The notes: generated from the letters alone by a model not told the origin. Counted from the first letter of the stretch, positions 28,260-37,708 are shown. The stretch is 64,000 nt of DNA from JALOAT01 sp041685115 (GCA_041685115.1 JAWLGK010000006.1:1-64000), one strand, 5' to 3'. Numbers and translations are program-made.

Positions 28260-28274
28260 GTTTTTCGCCGTGGC

Positions 28275-28427
28275 TGTCACGTAGGCGCGGGGCGCCAACG
28301 TGACCTACGTTTTCGTTCTGAAGGTAGGTCACGTTGCGAAGCTACGTGACATCCTTTCACCGGAGCTCGCCCCAGACGTTTATCGCCACGCCTGTCACAT
28401 AGGCGCTGCGCGCCAATGTGACCTACG
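28275..28427. repeat. Three GTAGGTCACG palindromes, long–short–long
   Basis: A long copy (28275–28309), a short copy (28324–28351) and a second long copy (28392–28427) occur in about 150 bp. The short form reads GTAGGTCACGTTGCGAAGCT then ACGTGACA. The long form has a GGCGC–GCGCC insertion. They occupy the convergent gap between rsmJ and the RND gene. Confidence 0.85.
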
Positions 28428-28433
28428 TGTATT

Positions 28434-28470
28434 CCCCCCCGTGTTCCCCGTGGTTAATGCTTTTCTCTTC
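28434..28470. repeat. Lone arm of a CCCGTGTTCCCCGTGG repeat overlapping the RND gene end
   Basis: The text CCCCGTGGTTAATGCTTTTC matches, with one change, the right arm of the element at 50071–50100. The stop codon of the RND gene (28454–28456) lies inside it, so the repeat supplies the protein's last codons. Confidence 0.6.
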
Positions 28471-31400
28471 CCCCGCGATGACGGAGTTTGCGGTTTTCGA
28501 TGAGGGAGTACACCGCCGGTACCACGACCAGGGTGAGCAGGGTGGAACTCACCATGCCGCCGATGACGGCCACGGCGAGGGGGCCGTTGCTGTCGGCGCC
28601 GGCACCGAAGCCCAGCGCGGCGGGGAGCAGGGCGAGGATGACGGTGAGCGAGGTCATGAGCACCGGGCGCATGCGGATGGGGCAGGCCTCGCGGAGCGCG
28701 TCGTCGATGGCCCGGCCCTCGGCGCGCAGCTGGTTGGTGAGGTCGACCAGCAGGATGGAGTTCTTGGCCACCAGGCCGATGAGCAGCACCAGGCCGATCA
28801 TGGAATAGATGTTCAGGGTATGGCCCGAGGCCCACAGCGCCGCCACGCCGCCGATGATGGCGAGCGGCTGGGCCATCATGACGATGACAGGCTGCAGGAA
28901 CGAGTTGAACTGGCTCGCCAGCACCATGTAGACCAGCAGCAGCGCCATGACAAAGGCGAAGGTCATGTATCCGGCGGTCTTCTCCATCTCCTCGGCCTCG
29001 CCGGCCAACACCACGTTGTAACCCAGCGGAAGCATCTCCCGGGCGGTGTCCAGCACGATCTGCACGGCCTCGCTGAGCGGCACGTTGGGACGGCCGTAGA
29101 ACTGCGCGGCGTATTGCAGATCGAGGCGCGGGATCACCGCGGGACCGAGTTCCTGGGAAACGCTCAGCAGGCTGTCGAGGCGCACCATTTCGCCGCTCGC
29201 GGAACGCAAATAGATGCGTCGCAGGTCCTCGGTACGGGTGATCTGATCACCGGCCGCCTTCAAGCGCACGTCGTAGCGTTCGCCGTCGCCGGGCAGGTCG
29301 TTGTACTTCGCCACATCCAGGCCGCCGGCGAGCACGTTCACGGCCAGGGCGATGTCGCGGGTGGATACCCCCGCGGCGGCAGTACGCAGGCGATCCACAT
29401 TCATGCGCAGCTGCGGCAGGTCCAGTTGCAGGTCAAGGTCCAGGCGACCGAGCCTCGGCTCGGCGGATAGCCGCTCCCGCAGTTGCTCGGCGAGTGCGGC
29501 GACCTGCTCCAGGTTCTGGCCGCGCAGCACGAACTGCAACGGCTCGCCGCGCTGGCCGCCCACGATGGGAATCTGGCCAGCGAACGCGCGTACGCCGGGG
29601 ATCCGGGCCAACTCGGCACTGACGAGCGACAACACCTCCTGTTGTTTGAGGTCGCGTTCGCCGCGCGGCAGCAGGTTTACGAAGGCGATGCCCTGGCTCA
29701 CCTGGCCCTGCTGACCTGAGCCGATGGCAGCAAAATAGCTCGCCACCTCGGGGCGGGCGTTGAGCACGGCCTCCACGTCGCGCAGACGCGCGTCGGTGTA
29801 TTCGATGCTGGCGCCCAGCGGCGTACGGAACACCACCATGAAGCGGCCTTCGTCCTCTTCGGGCACGAAGCCCTTGCCCACGTTGGCGAAGAAGAACGCG
29901 CTGGAGGCCACCGTGAGCACGGTGGCGCCGACCACCAGCCAGCGGTGGGCCAGGGCCAGTGCGAGCAGGTGTCGATAGCCACGCTCCATGGCGCGGAAGG
30001 CGTTTTCCAGTATCTGGTAAAGGCGCCCGTGCTCGCGCGTCACCTCCAGGTAGCGCGAGCACAGCATGGGCGTGAGCGTCAGGGAAACGAACAGGGAGAT
30101 GAGCACCCCCACCGTGACCACCACCGCGAAGGATTGCAAAAAACGTCCGACGATGCCGCCGAGGAAGATCACCGGCGCAAAGATGGACACCAGGGTGAGC
30201 GTGGCCGCGAGCACCGCGAACACCACCTGGTTGGTGCCGTTGAGGGCGGCGGAAAGAGGATTCGGATCGATGTCCTCGCGATGGCGATAGACGTTCTCCA
30301 GCACCACGATGGCATCGTCCACCACCACGCCCACCAGGAGCAGCAGGGCGAGCAGGGTCATGGTGTTGAAGGTGAAGCCGGCGAAATACATGGCTGCCAC
30401 GGCACCGAGCAGCGAAACCGGTACGGCCACGGCAATGATGAGTGTGGAGCGCAGGTTTTTCAGGAACAGCCACACCACCAGCGCCGCCAACAGGGTGCCG
30501 AGCAACAGGTGCTCCTGCAAGGCGAAGACCATCTCTTCGATGATCGTGGCCTGGTTCGAGGAGATGGTGAGGCGCATGCCCGGCGGCAGTTGCGGGACCA
30601 GTTCGGCATCCAGCAACGCCTTGATGCGATCGACGATGGCGACGGTGTTGGCGTTGCTGATCTTCACGATGCCGAGACCGACCGTGGCCTCGCCGTTGTA
30701 GCGGGCGAGTTGGCGGAAGTCTGCCACCCCGTCTTCGATGTGTGCGACGTCGCGCAGGCGCACCGGCGCACCGTCACGCCAGGCGATGACCAGGTGTTCC
30801 AGATCGCTGACCTGGTGGAATTCCAGATCCAGGTTGATAAGGTCTTCGGTGGTGGTGCCCACCAGATAGCCACCGGGCATCTGGATGTGCTCGTTCTCGA
30901 AGGCGCGGATTACGTCCTGGGTGGTGATGCCGAAGGCCGACAGCTTGTCGAGCAGCAGCTCAACGCGGATGGTGCGCGAGCGCTGGCCGCCCAGGCGCAC
31001 CTCGCCCACGCCGTCGATGTTCTCCAGGCGCTTCTTGATGACATTGGCCGCATAGAGATTCAGTTGCTGCGAGGTGCGGTCGCCCTGCAATGACAGCCAC
31101 ATGATGGGCGAGGCGCCGATGTCCACCTTGGCGACGATGGGCGTCTCGGCATCGTCGGGCAGGCGGCGCACCACCTGGTTGACCTTGGCCTGCACCTCGT
31201 TGAAGGCTACGTCCACGTTTTTGGATAGGTCGAAGACGATGGAGATGCTGGAGACGCTGGGCGATGACTTGGACTGGATGTGATTGATGCCCGGGACGCT
31301 GTTCAGTGCGGTTTCCAGCACGTTGGTGATGCTGGCATCCACCACCTGCGGACTCGCGCCCGGCAGGGTGGTGGTGACCGACACCATGGGAAACTCCACG

Positions 31401-31516
31401 TACGGGAAACGGTCGATGCCGATGCGGTCGTAGGCGATCAGGCCGAACAGCACGATCACCGCGTTCAGCATATACGCCAGCACGTGGCGCTTGATGGAAA
31501 GTTCCGGCAGGGTCAT
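28454..31516 (-). CDS. Efflux RND transporter permease (AcrB/MexB-like)
   Basis: The 1020-residue inner-membrane pump belongs to the HAE1 family. It opens LPELSIKRHVLAYMLNAVIV with the first membrane helix. The proton-relay aspartates appear in the helix-four motif VGVVVDDAIVVLENVYRHRE, and the second half repeats the plan with VAKNSILLVDLTNQLRAEGR. It forms the pump of a tripartite system with the membrane fusion lipoprotein upstream; no outer-membrane TolC-type gene is in the window. A TetR gene at the head of the operon is the likely repressor. A 322-bp gap with a repeat element separates it from the fusion protein gene. Confidence 0.94.
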   Translation of the reverse strand: MTLPELSIKRHVLAYMLNAVIVLFGLIAYDRIGIDRFPYVEFPMVSVTTTLPGASPQVVDASITNVLETALNSVPGINHIQSKSSPSVSSISIVFDLSKNVDVAFNEVQAKVNQVVRRLPDDAETPIVAKVDIGASPIMWLSLQGDRTSQQLNLYAANVIKKRLENIDGVGEVRLGGQRSRTIRVELLLDKLSAFGITTQDVIRAFENEHIQMPGGYLVGTTTEDLINLDLEFHQVSDLEHLVIAWRDGAPVRLRDVAHIEDGVADFRQLARYNGEATVGLGIVKISNANTVAIVDRIKALLDAELVPQLPPGMRLTISSNQATIIEEMVFALQEHLLLGTLLAALVVWLFLKNLRSTLIIAVAVPVSLLGAVAAMYFAGFTFNTMTLLALLLLVGVVVDDAIVVLENVYRHREDIDPNPLSAALNGTNQVVFAVLAATLTLVSIFAPVIFLGGIVGRFLQSFAVVVTVGVLISLFVSLTLTPMLCSRYLEVTREHGRLYQILENAFRAMERGYRHLLALALAHRWLVVGATVLTVASSAFFFANVGKGFVPEEDEGRFMVVFRTPLGASIEYTDARLRDVEAVLNARPEVASYFAAIGSGQQGQVSQGIAFVNLLPRGERDLKQQEVLSLVSAELARIPGVRAFAGQIPIVGGQRGEPLQFVLRGQNLEQVAALAEQLRERLSAEPRLGRLDLDLQLDLPQLRMNVDRLRTAAAGVSTRDIALAVNVLAGGLDVAKYNDLPGDGERYDVRLKAAGDQITRTEDLRRIYLRSASGEMVRLDSLLSVSQELGPAVIPRLDLQYAAQFYGRPNVPLSEAVQIVLDTAREMLPLGYNVVLAGEAEEMEKTAGYMTFAFVMALLLVYMVLASQFNSFLQPVIVMMAQPLAIIGGVAALWASGHTLNIYSMIGLVLLIGLVAKNSILLVDLTNQLRAEGRAIDDALREACPIRMRPVLMTSLTVILALLPAALGFGAGADSNGPLAVAVIGGMVSSTLLTLVVVPAVYSLIENRKLRHRGGREKH

Positions 31517-31600
31517 GGCCTGTGGCTATTCCTGTCCGCCGCTTACGGCGACTCATGGTGTGCCGTCGTTCGAAGTCGAGACGGCGCGTATCGTGCAAGT

Positions 31601-31823
31601 CAAAACGCGGAGGTCGCGGAGGCGCGGAGGACGCGGAGTTATTGACCCGCGTGATCCTGTATCTCAGTGTCTTCCGTTTCGTTCCGCGGGTGTTTACTTT
31701 GCCGTTTCCATCCGCAGCGGCACCAATACTCACGCAAATCGGCGTGAAGGGCGTTTGTGCTGCGCAGATTCACTCTGGGATTTCTCCGCGACCTCCGCGC
31801 CTCCGCGCCCTCTGCGTTGCGCC
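31601..31823. repeat. Inverted-arm repeat element inside the efflux operon
   Basis: The left arm (about 31602–31643) reads ACGCGGAGGTCGCGGAGGCG and on; the right arm (31782–31823) is its near-perfect inverse. Each is a string of degenerate 8–9-nt units. The middle 138 bp have no visible gene. It lies in the 322-bp gap between the fusion protein and pump genes, so the operon mRNA would carry a long hairpin there. Confidence 0.8.
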
Positions 31824-31838
31824 CCATCGTTCGAATCA

Positions 31839-32909
31839 TCAGCTGCGCGGTTGCACGCGCGCCTGGTCGGTGAGGAAACCGGCGCCGTCCACGGCCACGG
31901 TCTCGTCGCCGGCGAGTCCGGCGCGGATCTCCACCATGCCGTTCTGGCGCACCCCCGTGGTCACCTTGCGCTGTTCCACGCTGTCACCCTTTAGCACGTA
32001 GACCACGTCGCCCGCCGGGCGGCGCACCACCGACACCTCGGGAACGAGCAGGGCGTTCTCACGCTGCTCCAGGATGAGTTCCGCGTTCACGCTGGCGCCC
32101 ACGGTCCAGCTGCCCGGGTTGTCCACCTGCACGATGGCCTCCACGGCGCGGCTGCCGTCGCTGACCACCGGGCGTACGGCATTGAGCTTGGCCGTGACCA
32201 CCTGCTCGGGGGCGACGGGGGAGCGCATGTTCACGGTAAGCCCGGGCCGCAATGCCGGCGCCAGGGGTTCGGGGAACGGCAGGTGCACGCGCATGCGTGC
32301 GCGGTTGGCGATCTCGAACAGCTTGGTGCGGGTGTCCACGTAGTCACCCGCGGCCACGAAGCGGGCCGCTACCACACCGGTCACTGGCGCCACGATGCGG
32401 GCCTTGGCGACGTCGCGCTCGGCGGTGGCCAGGCCGGCGCGCGCCCCGGCCAGCTGTTCGCTCAGCGATTTGAATTCGGCCTGGGCCTCGTCGAGGGTGT
32501 CCTGCGAGATGAGTTTGTCCGCGTACAGTTGCTCATAGCGCACCACGGTGCGCTGCTGGTTGGCATGCAGGGCCGCGATGCGGCCCACGTCCGCGCGCGC
32601 GGCATCCAGCGCCAGGCGCAGGTCGGCCTGATCCAGTTCGGCGAGCACCTGGCCCGGCGTCACATCGGCGCCCACGTCCACCAACACACGCGCCACGGTG
32701 CCCGGCACCTCGGCGAAGAGTTGCGGTGAAGTGGCGCTCTCCACCCGGCCCAGCACGTGTTCGGCGGTGATCGCCGTGCCGCGGGTCACGGCGGCGACAC
32801 TGATGGGCGTGGCGGGCGGCGTCTTCTTGGCCGCTGCTTCGTCACCTCCGCAGCCTGCCAGGGCCACAGTGGCGACGAGCAGAAAGAGGATGCGGTGGGC
32901 TGTGGGCAT
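31839..32909 (-). CDS. Membrane fusion protein of an RND efflux pump, lipoprotein
   Basis: The 356-residue periplasmic adaptor starts with a lipoprotein signal ending VALAGC. The HlyD-type lipoyl halves (EVPGTVARVLVDVGADVTPGQ; AKARIVAPVTGVVAARFV) surround an alpha-helical hairpin (about 95–165). Beta-barrel and membrane-proximal regions follow. GAGGAAG precedes the ATG at 32909. It lies just after the TetR gene (19-bp gap) and before the pump. Confidence 0.92.
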   Translation of the reverse strand: MPTAHRILFLLVATVALAGCGGDEAAAKKTPPATPISVAAVTRGTAITAEHVLGRVESATSPQLFAEVPGTVARVLVDVGADVTPGQVLAELDQADLRLALDAARADVGRIAALHANQQRTVVRYEQLYADKLISQDTLDEAQAEFKSLSEQLAGARAGLATAERDVAKARIVAPVTGVVAARFVAAGDYVDTRTKLFEIANRARMRVHLPFPEPLAPALRPGLTVNMRSPVAPEQVVTAKLNAVRPVVSDGSRAVEAIVQVDNPGSWTVGASVNAELILEQRENALLVPEVSVVRRPAGDVVYVLKGDSVEQRKVTTGVRQNGMVEIRAGLAGDETVAVDGAGFLTDQARVQPRS

Positions 32910-32928
32910 GGAGCGGCTTCCTCGGCAA

Positions 32929-33552
32929 CTACTCAGGGCGCAATCCGCGCACCAAAAGGCGTACGAGTTCGCGGGTAAAGATGTCCGGATCGGTGGTGGC
33001 CGGATCGGCATTGGGGATGTGACGCAGGATTTCGGCGTGCTGGAAGAAGAACACGCAGGCGGCGACCAGCACCATCACCGGAAACGACGCATTCACGTCC
33101 GCACGCATTTCGCCGCGGGCTTGCGCGTCGCTCAGCGATGCCACCAGCTCGGCGAAGGTGTTACCGAAGACTTTTGCCGCCAGGGCCTTGTCGCGGCCCG
33201 GTTCGAGGCACTCGCGCATGAACAGGCGCACCTGATCGCTGTGCCGGAACAGGTGGCGCAGCTCGGCTTCGGCCACCTGCGTCAGGGTCTGCTCCACACC
33301 GCCCGGGGCCTGCGCAATGGCCATGATCTCGCTGGTGAGGGCGCTGCGGACGTTGCGGATCACTTCCAGGTAGAGCTCTTCCTTGGAGCCGAAGTGATGG
33401 AAGACATTGGCCTTGCTGACCCCCGCTTCGCGGGCCACTTCGTTCATGGAAACGCCTTGGTAGCCGTTACGGCAGAACAGGCGCTCGGCCGCGGCGAGGA
33501 TCTCGCCGGCGCGGGAGTCGGGATGGATGTCTTGGCGGGGCGCCGATTTCAC
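32929..33552 (-). CDS. TetR/AcrR-family regulator, GTG start
   Basis: The 207-residue repressor has the N-terminal helix-turn-helix (MNEVAREAGVSKANVFHHFG) and an all-helical ligand domain. It heads the TetR–MFP–RND operon and probably represses it. The GTG at 33552 is the best start for the full domain (MKSAPRQDIHPDSRAGEILA); the ribosome-binding site is weak. The next Met (before NEVARE) would cut off the first helix. Confidence 0.9.
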   Translation of the reverse strand: MKSAPRQDIHPDSRAGEILAAAERLFCRNGYQGVSMNEVAREAGVSKANVFHHFGSKEELYLEVIRNVRSALTSEIMAIAQAPGGVEQTLTQVAEAELRHLFRHSDQVRLFMRECLEPGRDKALAAKVFGNTFAELVASLSDAQARGEMRADVNASFPVMVLVAACVFFFQHAEILRHIPNADPATTDPDIFTRELVRLLVRGLRPE

Positions 33553-33625
33553 GGGGACGTGGCAGTGACTGGCCGGTCGGTCCAGGAACTCTACGCCAAC
33601 GTTCGCCGGTGGGCAAACCGCCGGG

Positions 33626-33976
33626 TCAGTCGTTGCTGCCCGGGGAATCCAGTCCGAGGACGCGGTCGATTTCGGTGAGGGTGGTTTCCAGTTGGCCCGG
33701 CACCTGGTGCAACAGCGCGCGCTTGAGGCTCAGTTCCAGAGCGGCCAGTGCAGCGCGCAAGGCGGTGACGCCGGTATAGACGGTTGCGCCATGGAGCTTG
33801 TGGGCGTGGCGAAGCAGGGCGTCGTAGTCCTGGGCGGCGAATGCCGACTGGAGGGTGTGGCGTGTATCAGGGAGTTCCTGCAACAGCATGGACAGCAGGT
33901 CGGCCGCGAGTTCCGCGCTTCCCCCAGCCTGCTCCAGCGCCAGGGCCCGATCATAAACCGCCAGTGTGTGCTGCAT
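33626..33976 (-). CDS. Single-domain histidine phosphotransfer (Hpt) protein
   Basis: A 116-residue four-helix phosphotransfer protein. The phosphorylated histidine lies in HAHKLHGATVYTG. Two starts are possible. The ATG at 33976 (MQHTLAVYDR) is chosen because GGAGGG lies eight bases upstream; the ATG at 33991 would place that same Shine–Dalgarno inside the gene. It has no kinase or regulator beside it. In other gammaproteobacteria the neighbourhood of cysM/rlmD holds BarA/GacS-type kinases, so it may serve as a detached phosphotransfer unit; this is a guess. It is divergent from cysM. Confidence 0.85.
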   Translation of the reverse strand: MQHTLAVYDRALALEQAGGSAELAADLLSMLLQELPDTRHTLQSAFAAQDYDALLRHAHKLHGATVYTGVTALRAALAALELSLKRALLHQVPGQLETTLTEIDRVLGLDSPGSND

Positions 33977-34045
33977 CCGTGTACCCTCCATGTGCGTTCC
34001 GTCCGGCGCAGTTTAACGAAATCGTCCGGCAGGGCAAGCTTGCCT

Positions 34046-34051
34046 TATAAT
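34046..34051 (+). promoter_or_regulatory. Perfect −10 hexamer before cysM
   Basis: TATAAT lies 31 bp upstream of the cysM ATG at 34083. No good −35 is found at 16–18 bp spacing, so strength is uncertain. Confidence 0.45.
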
Positions 34052-34082
34052 TCACGCTCCTTTCGCCATTGAATTGTGTGCG

Positions 34083-34970
34083 ATGTATCCCACCATCGAG
34101 TCCTTCGTCGGCAACACCCCCCTGGTCCGATTGCAGCGCCTGCCGGGCAATACCACCAATACCGTGCTGGTGAAGCTCGAGGGCAACAATCCCGCAGGTT
34201 CCGTGAAGGACCGCCCGGCCGTGAGCATGATCCAGCATGCCGAGGCGCGCGGTGACATCCGCCCGGGCGATACCCTCATCGAGGCCACCAGCGGTAATAC
34301 CGGCATCGCGCTGGCCATGGCGGCGGCCATCAAGGGCTATCGGATGGTGCTCATCATGCCCGAGAACATGAGCCTGGAGCGGCGGGCCTCCATGCGTGCC
34401 TACGGTGCCGAGCTGATGCTGGTGTCCCGCGAGCAGGGTATGGAAGGGGCACGTGACCTGGCCGAGCGCATGCAGGCCGAGGGCAAGGGCAAACTGCTCG
34501 ACCAGTTCGGCAACCCGGACAATCCCCTGGCCCATTACGAGACCACCGGCCCGGAGATCTGGCGCGACACCCACGGCACGATCACCCATTTCGTGAGTTC
34601 CATGGGCACCACCGGCACGGTCATGGGCACCGCGCGCTTCCTGAAAGAAAAGAACCCGGGGGTGGAGATCGTGGGCGTGCAACCCGCGGAAGGCGCGGCC
34701 ATTCCGGGCATCCGTCGCTGGCCGGTGGAATATCTGCCGAAGATCTACGATCCCGCGCGCATCGACCGGCTCATGGACGTGACCCAGCAGGAAGCGGAAG
34801 AGACCACCCGCCAACTGGCGGCCCGCGAGGGCATGTTCTGCGGGATCTCCTCGGGCGGCGCGGTGGCAGCGGCGCTGCGTCTTTCCGGTGAGGTGCAGAA
34901 CGCGGTCATCGTCACCATCATCGCCGACCGCGGCGATCGTTACCTGTCCACCGGCGTGTTCCCCGCATGA
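34083..34970 (+). CDS. cysM: Cysteine synthase B
   Basis: The PLP enzyme makes cysteine from O-acetylserine and sulfide or thiosulfate. The 295 residues show the PLP lysine in NPAGSVKDRPA, the phosphate loop EATSGNTGIALA and CGISSGGAV near the end. The shorter C-terminus and RRAS-type motif (ERRASMRAYGAELML) favour CysM over CysK. It overlaps the downstream exonuclease by 4 bp (ATGA). It is the first gene of a long rightward run. Confidence 0.94.
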   Translation: MYPTIESFVGNTPLVRLQRLPGNTTNTVLVKLEGNNPAGSVKDRPAVSMIQHAEARGDIRPGDTLIEATSGNTGIALAMAAAIKGYRMVLIMPENMSLERRASMRAYGAELMLVSREQGMEGARDLAERMQAEGKGKLLDQFGNPDNPLAHYETTGPEIWRDTHGTITHFVSSMGTTGTVMGTARFLKEKNPGVEIVGVQPAEGAAIPGIRRWPVEYLPKIYDPARIDRLMDVTQQEAEETTRQLAAREGMFCGISSGGAVAAALRLSGEVQNAVIVTIIADRGDRYLSTGVFPA

Positions 34971-35737
34971 ACGTGCTGGTATTCGACATCGAGACCGTCC
35001 CGGACGTGGCGTCCGGCCGGCGTCTGCATGGGCTCGACGGCCTGTCCGATGCGGACGTGGCGAGCGCCATGTTCCACCTGCGCCGCCAGGAGAACGGCAC
35101 CGAGTTTCTGCGCCTGCACCTGCAGCGCGTGGTCGCCATCTCCGCAGTGCTGCGCCGCGGCGACAGTCTGAAGGTGTGGTCCCTGGGCGAACCCGAGGCC
35201 GCCGAGAAGGAGCTGATCCAGCGCTTTTTCGACGGTGTGGAGCGTTTCACACCCACGCTGGTGAGCTGGAACGGCGGCGGCTTCGACCTGCCGGTACTGC
35301 ACTACCGCGCGCTGCTGCATGGCATCCAGGCGCCGCGCTACTGGGAGTCGGGCGACGAGGACCAGAGCTTCCGCTGGAACAACTACCTGAGCCGCTATCA
35401 CGCCCGCCACACCGACCTGATGGACGTGATTTCGGGCTATCAGGGTCGCGCCTGCGCACCGCTGGACGAAATTGCCACTATGCTCGGTTTTCCCGGGAAA
35501 ATGGGCATGAGCGGGGCCAAGGTGTGGGATGCCTTCCAGGCGGGCGACATCGCCGGTATCCGCAATTACTGCGAGACCGACGTGCTCAACACCTACCTGG
35601 TCTATCTGCGCTTCGAACTCATGCGCGGACGGCTCACCCCGGAGGGCCATGCGGCCGAGGTGCAGCGCGTGCGTGACATGCTCTCCGCCGACGAGCGCCC
35701 GCACCTCAAGGAATTTCTCACCCATTGGTCCTGTTGA
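34967..35737 (+). CDS. PolB-like 3'-5' exonuclease
   Basis: The 256-residue nuclease has a DnaQ-like fold. The acidic motifs are seen: Exo I VFDIETVPD, Exo II SWNGGGFDLPVLHYRAL and Exo III-like NYCETDVLNTYLVY. It matches the predicted 3'-5' exonuclease family related to PolB proofreading domains. Its start overlaps cysM, so expression is coupled. The in vivo substrate is unknown. Confidence 0.92.
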   Translation: MNVLVFDIETVPDVASGRRLHGLDGLSDADVASAMFHLRRQENGTEFLRLHLQRVVAISAVLRRGDSLKVWSLGEPEAAEKELIQRFFDGVERFTPTLVSWNGGGFDLPVLHYRALLHGIQAPRYWESGDEDQSFRWNNYLSRYHARHTDLMDVISGYQGRACAPLDEIATMLGFPGKMGMSGAKVWDAFQAGDIAGIRNYCETDVLNTYLVYLRFELMRGRLTPEGHAAEVQRVRDMLSADERPHLKEFLTHWSC

Positions 35738-35738
35738 C

Positions 35739-35826
35739 GTAGCCCGGATGAAGCGCAGCGAAATCCGGGATCTCCCGGCGCTTGCAAATGATCCCCCGGA
35801 TTCCGCTGCGCTTCATCCGGGCTACG
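35739..35826. repeat. GTAGCCCGGATGAAG inverted repeat pair
   Basis: The arms GTAGCCCGGATGAAGCGCAG and the inverse GCTTCATCCGGGCTAC close an 88-bp palindrome between the exonuclease and rlmD genes. One half of the same repeat recurs at 37541–37570. Confidence 0.85.
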
Positions 35827-35845
35827 TGTCCATATAACCTCTACC

Positions 35846-37180
35846 ATGTCCCGAAACCGCAAGAAACGCCTCCCTGCCGACCCGGTCCGCGTCACTGTCG
35901 AAAGCCTCGCCCATGACGGCCGCGGCGTGGCGCGCGTGAACGAGAAAACTGTGTTCATCGACGGCGCCCTGCCGGGCGAAGAGGTCACGTTCAAATACGT
36001 GGCCACCCACCGCAACTACGACGAGGGCGCGGTGGACGAGGTGATTACGGCCTCGCCCGACCGCGTGCCGCCGCGCTGCCCCCATTACGGCGTCTGCGGC
36101 GCTTGCAGCTTCCAGCACCTGGCGCCCGCGCAGCAGATTGTGACCAAGCAGAAGGTGCTGCTCGATGACCTGCGCCACATCGGCAAGGTCACGCCCGCTG
36201 CGGTGTTGCCGCCGCTCACCGGGCCGCACTGGGGCTACCGGCGCAAGGCGCGCCTTGGCGTGCGCTTTGTGATCAAGAAAGACAAGCTGCTGGTCGGCTT
36301 TCGCGAGAAGCACAGCAATTACCTGGCGGACCTGACCCGCTGCGAGACCCTGCATCCGAGCGTGGGCGAGCGCATCGGCGAACTGGGCGCACTGGTGCGC
36401 AGCCTGGACGCCTACGACCACATCCCGCAGATCGAAGTGGCCGTAGACGACCGCCAGACCGCGCTGGTGTTCCGCCACATGGTGCCGCTCTCCGAAGCGG
36501 ATCAGGGACACCTGCGGGCCTATGCCGAGGCCAACGACCTGCGCGTCTATGTGCAGCCCGGCGGCCCCGAGACCGTCGCGCCGCTGTGGCCCGAACACAT
36601 CGAGCTGGGCTATGCCTTGCCCACCTTCGACGTGAATTTCCGCTTCGCCCCGGGCGACTTCACCCAGGTGAACACGGACATCAACCGCGCCATGGTGGAG
36701 CGCGCCCTGGGGCTGCTCGACGTGCAACCCGGGGAGCGCGTGCTCGATCTGTTCTGCGGCCTCGGCAATTTCACCCTGCCCATCGCGCGGCGCGCCGCGG
36801 CGGTGGTGGGCGTGGAAGGCAGCGTCGACCTGGTGAAGCGCGCGCGGGAGAACGCCGAGCGCAACGGCATCGTCAACGCCAGCTTCCATACCGCGGATCT
36901 GGCAGCGGACCTGTCCCACGCACCGTGGTGGCAGGGCGGTTTCGATAAGGTGCTGCTCGACCCGCCGCGCAGCGGCGCGCAGGAGACCCTGGCGCACCTG
37001 GCCAAGCTGAAGGTGGGGCGAATCGTCTATGTGTCGTGCAACCCGGCCACCCTGGCGCGCGATGCGGGCATTCTGGTGAACGACTACGGCTATGTGCTGG
37101 AACAGGCCGGCGTCATGGACATGTTCCCGCACACCGCCCACGTGGAATCCATCGCCCTGTTCACGCGGAAACGCCGATGA
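35846..37180 (+). CDS. rlmD: 23S rRNA (uracil1939-C5)-methyltransferase RlmD
   Basis: The 444-residue enzyme methylates U1939 of 23S rRNA. A TRAM domain (about 10–65) is followed by the iron–sulfur cysteines (CPHYGVCGACSFQHL, with a fourth Cys in TRCETLHP). The SAM-binding motif is VLDLFCGLGNFTLPIA. The end shows LDPPRSGA and the catalytic Cys in VYVSCNPATLARD. The ATG at 35846 is clear. Its stop overlaps the cupin start by 4 bp. Confidence 0.95.
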   Translation: MSRNRKKRLPADPVRVTVESLAHDGRGVARVNEKTVFIDGALPGEEVTFKYVATHRNYDEGAVDEVITASPDRVPPRCPHYGVCGACSFQHLAPAQQIVTKQKVLLDDLRHIGKVTPAAVLPPLTGPHWGYRRKARLGVRFVIKKDKLLVGFREKHSNYLADLTRCETLHPSVGERIGELGALVRSLDAYDHIPQIEVAVDDRQTALVFRHMVPLSEADQGHLRAYAEANDLRVYVQPGGPETVAPLWPEHIELGYALPTFDVNFRFAPGDFTQVNTDINRAMVERALGLLDVQPGERVLDLFCGLGNFTLPIARRAAAVVGVEGSVDLVKRARENAERNGIVNASFHTADLAADLSHAPWWQGGFDKVLLDPPRSGAQETLAHLAKLKVGRIVYVSCNPATLARDAGILVNDYGYVLEQAGVMDMFPHTAHVESIALFTRKRR

Positions 37181-37533
37181 AGACGCGGATCAGCGAAACG
37201 GTGCCGTACATCACCCGCGATGGCTCGGAGATCCGCGAGCTGATGCACCCGGCGGTGCACGGCAACGTGGCCCAGAGCCTCGCCGAGGCCACGGTGCCGC
37301 CGGGCGGCGCGACCCATTTGCACCGGCACCGCAGCAGCGAAGAGCTCTACCACGTCACCGCGGGGGAGGGCGTGATGGTGCTCGGCGAGGCGCGCTTTCC
37401 CATCGCCGTGGGCGACACGGTGTGCATCCCACCCGGTACACCCCATCGCGTGGAAAACACCGGCGCCGTGCCCCTGAAAATCCTCTGCTGCTGCGCGCCC
37501 GCCTACAGCCACGAGGACACCGAACTCCTCTAG
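37177..37533 (+). CDS. Cupin-domain protein
   Basis: A 118-residue single cupin. The metal-binding histidines and glutamate appear in THLHRHRSSEELYHVTAGEG, and the second motif as PPGTPHRVENTG. It starts within the rlmD stop (ATGA). Small cupins of this type may be isomerases, dioxygenases or sugar-binding proteins; the role here cannot be told. Confidence 0.85.
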   Translation: MKTRISETVPYITRDGSEIRELMHPAVHGNVAQSLAEATVPPGGATHLHRHRSSEELYHVTAGEGVMVLGEARFPIAVGDTVCIPPGTPHRVENTGAVPLKILCCCAPAYSHEDTELL

Positions 37534-37540
37534 ATGGAGC

Positions 37541-37675
37541 TAGCCCGGATGAAGCGCAGCGGAATCCGGGTCTTTCTGCACTCACAACCGGCGGTCGTCT
37601 CCCTGCCGATCGAACCCGTAAACCGGCAGATGGTTCCAAGATTGTGGGAGCGCAAACGCCGAGGCGCTCTCACCT
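37541..37675. repeat. Half GTAGCCCGGATGAAG repeat and a GTGGGAGCGC hairpin
   Basis: AGCCCGGATGAAGCGCAGCG at 37541–37570 is one arm of the pair seen at 35739. At 37636–37675 a GTGGGAGCGC…GCGCTCTCAC hairpin, distantly REP-like, follows. They lie in the 175-bp gap before the CYTH gene. A TATGAT hexamer at 37694 could be a −10 element for it. Confidence 0.6.
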
Positions 37676-37708
37676 GCCTGTCGCGGTTCAGGCTATGATG
37701 CGCGGCCT

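Noticed and set aside
33976..33991. ATG at 33991 as start of the Hpt gene
   Set aside because: The sequence after it (ATGGAGGG) is the Shine–Dalgarno of the ATG at 33976.
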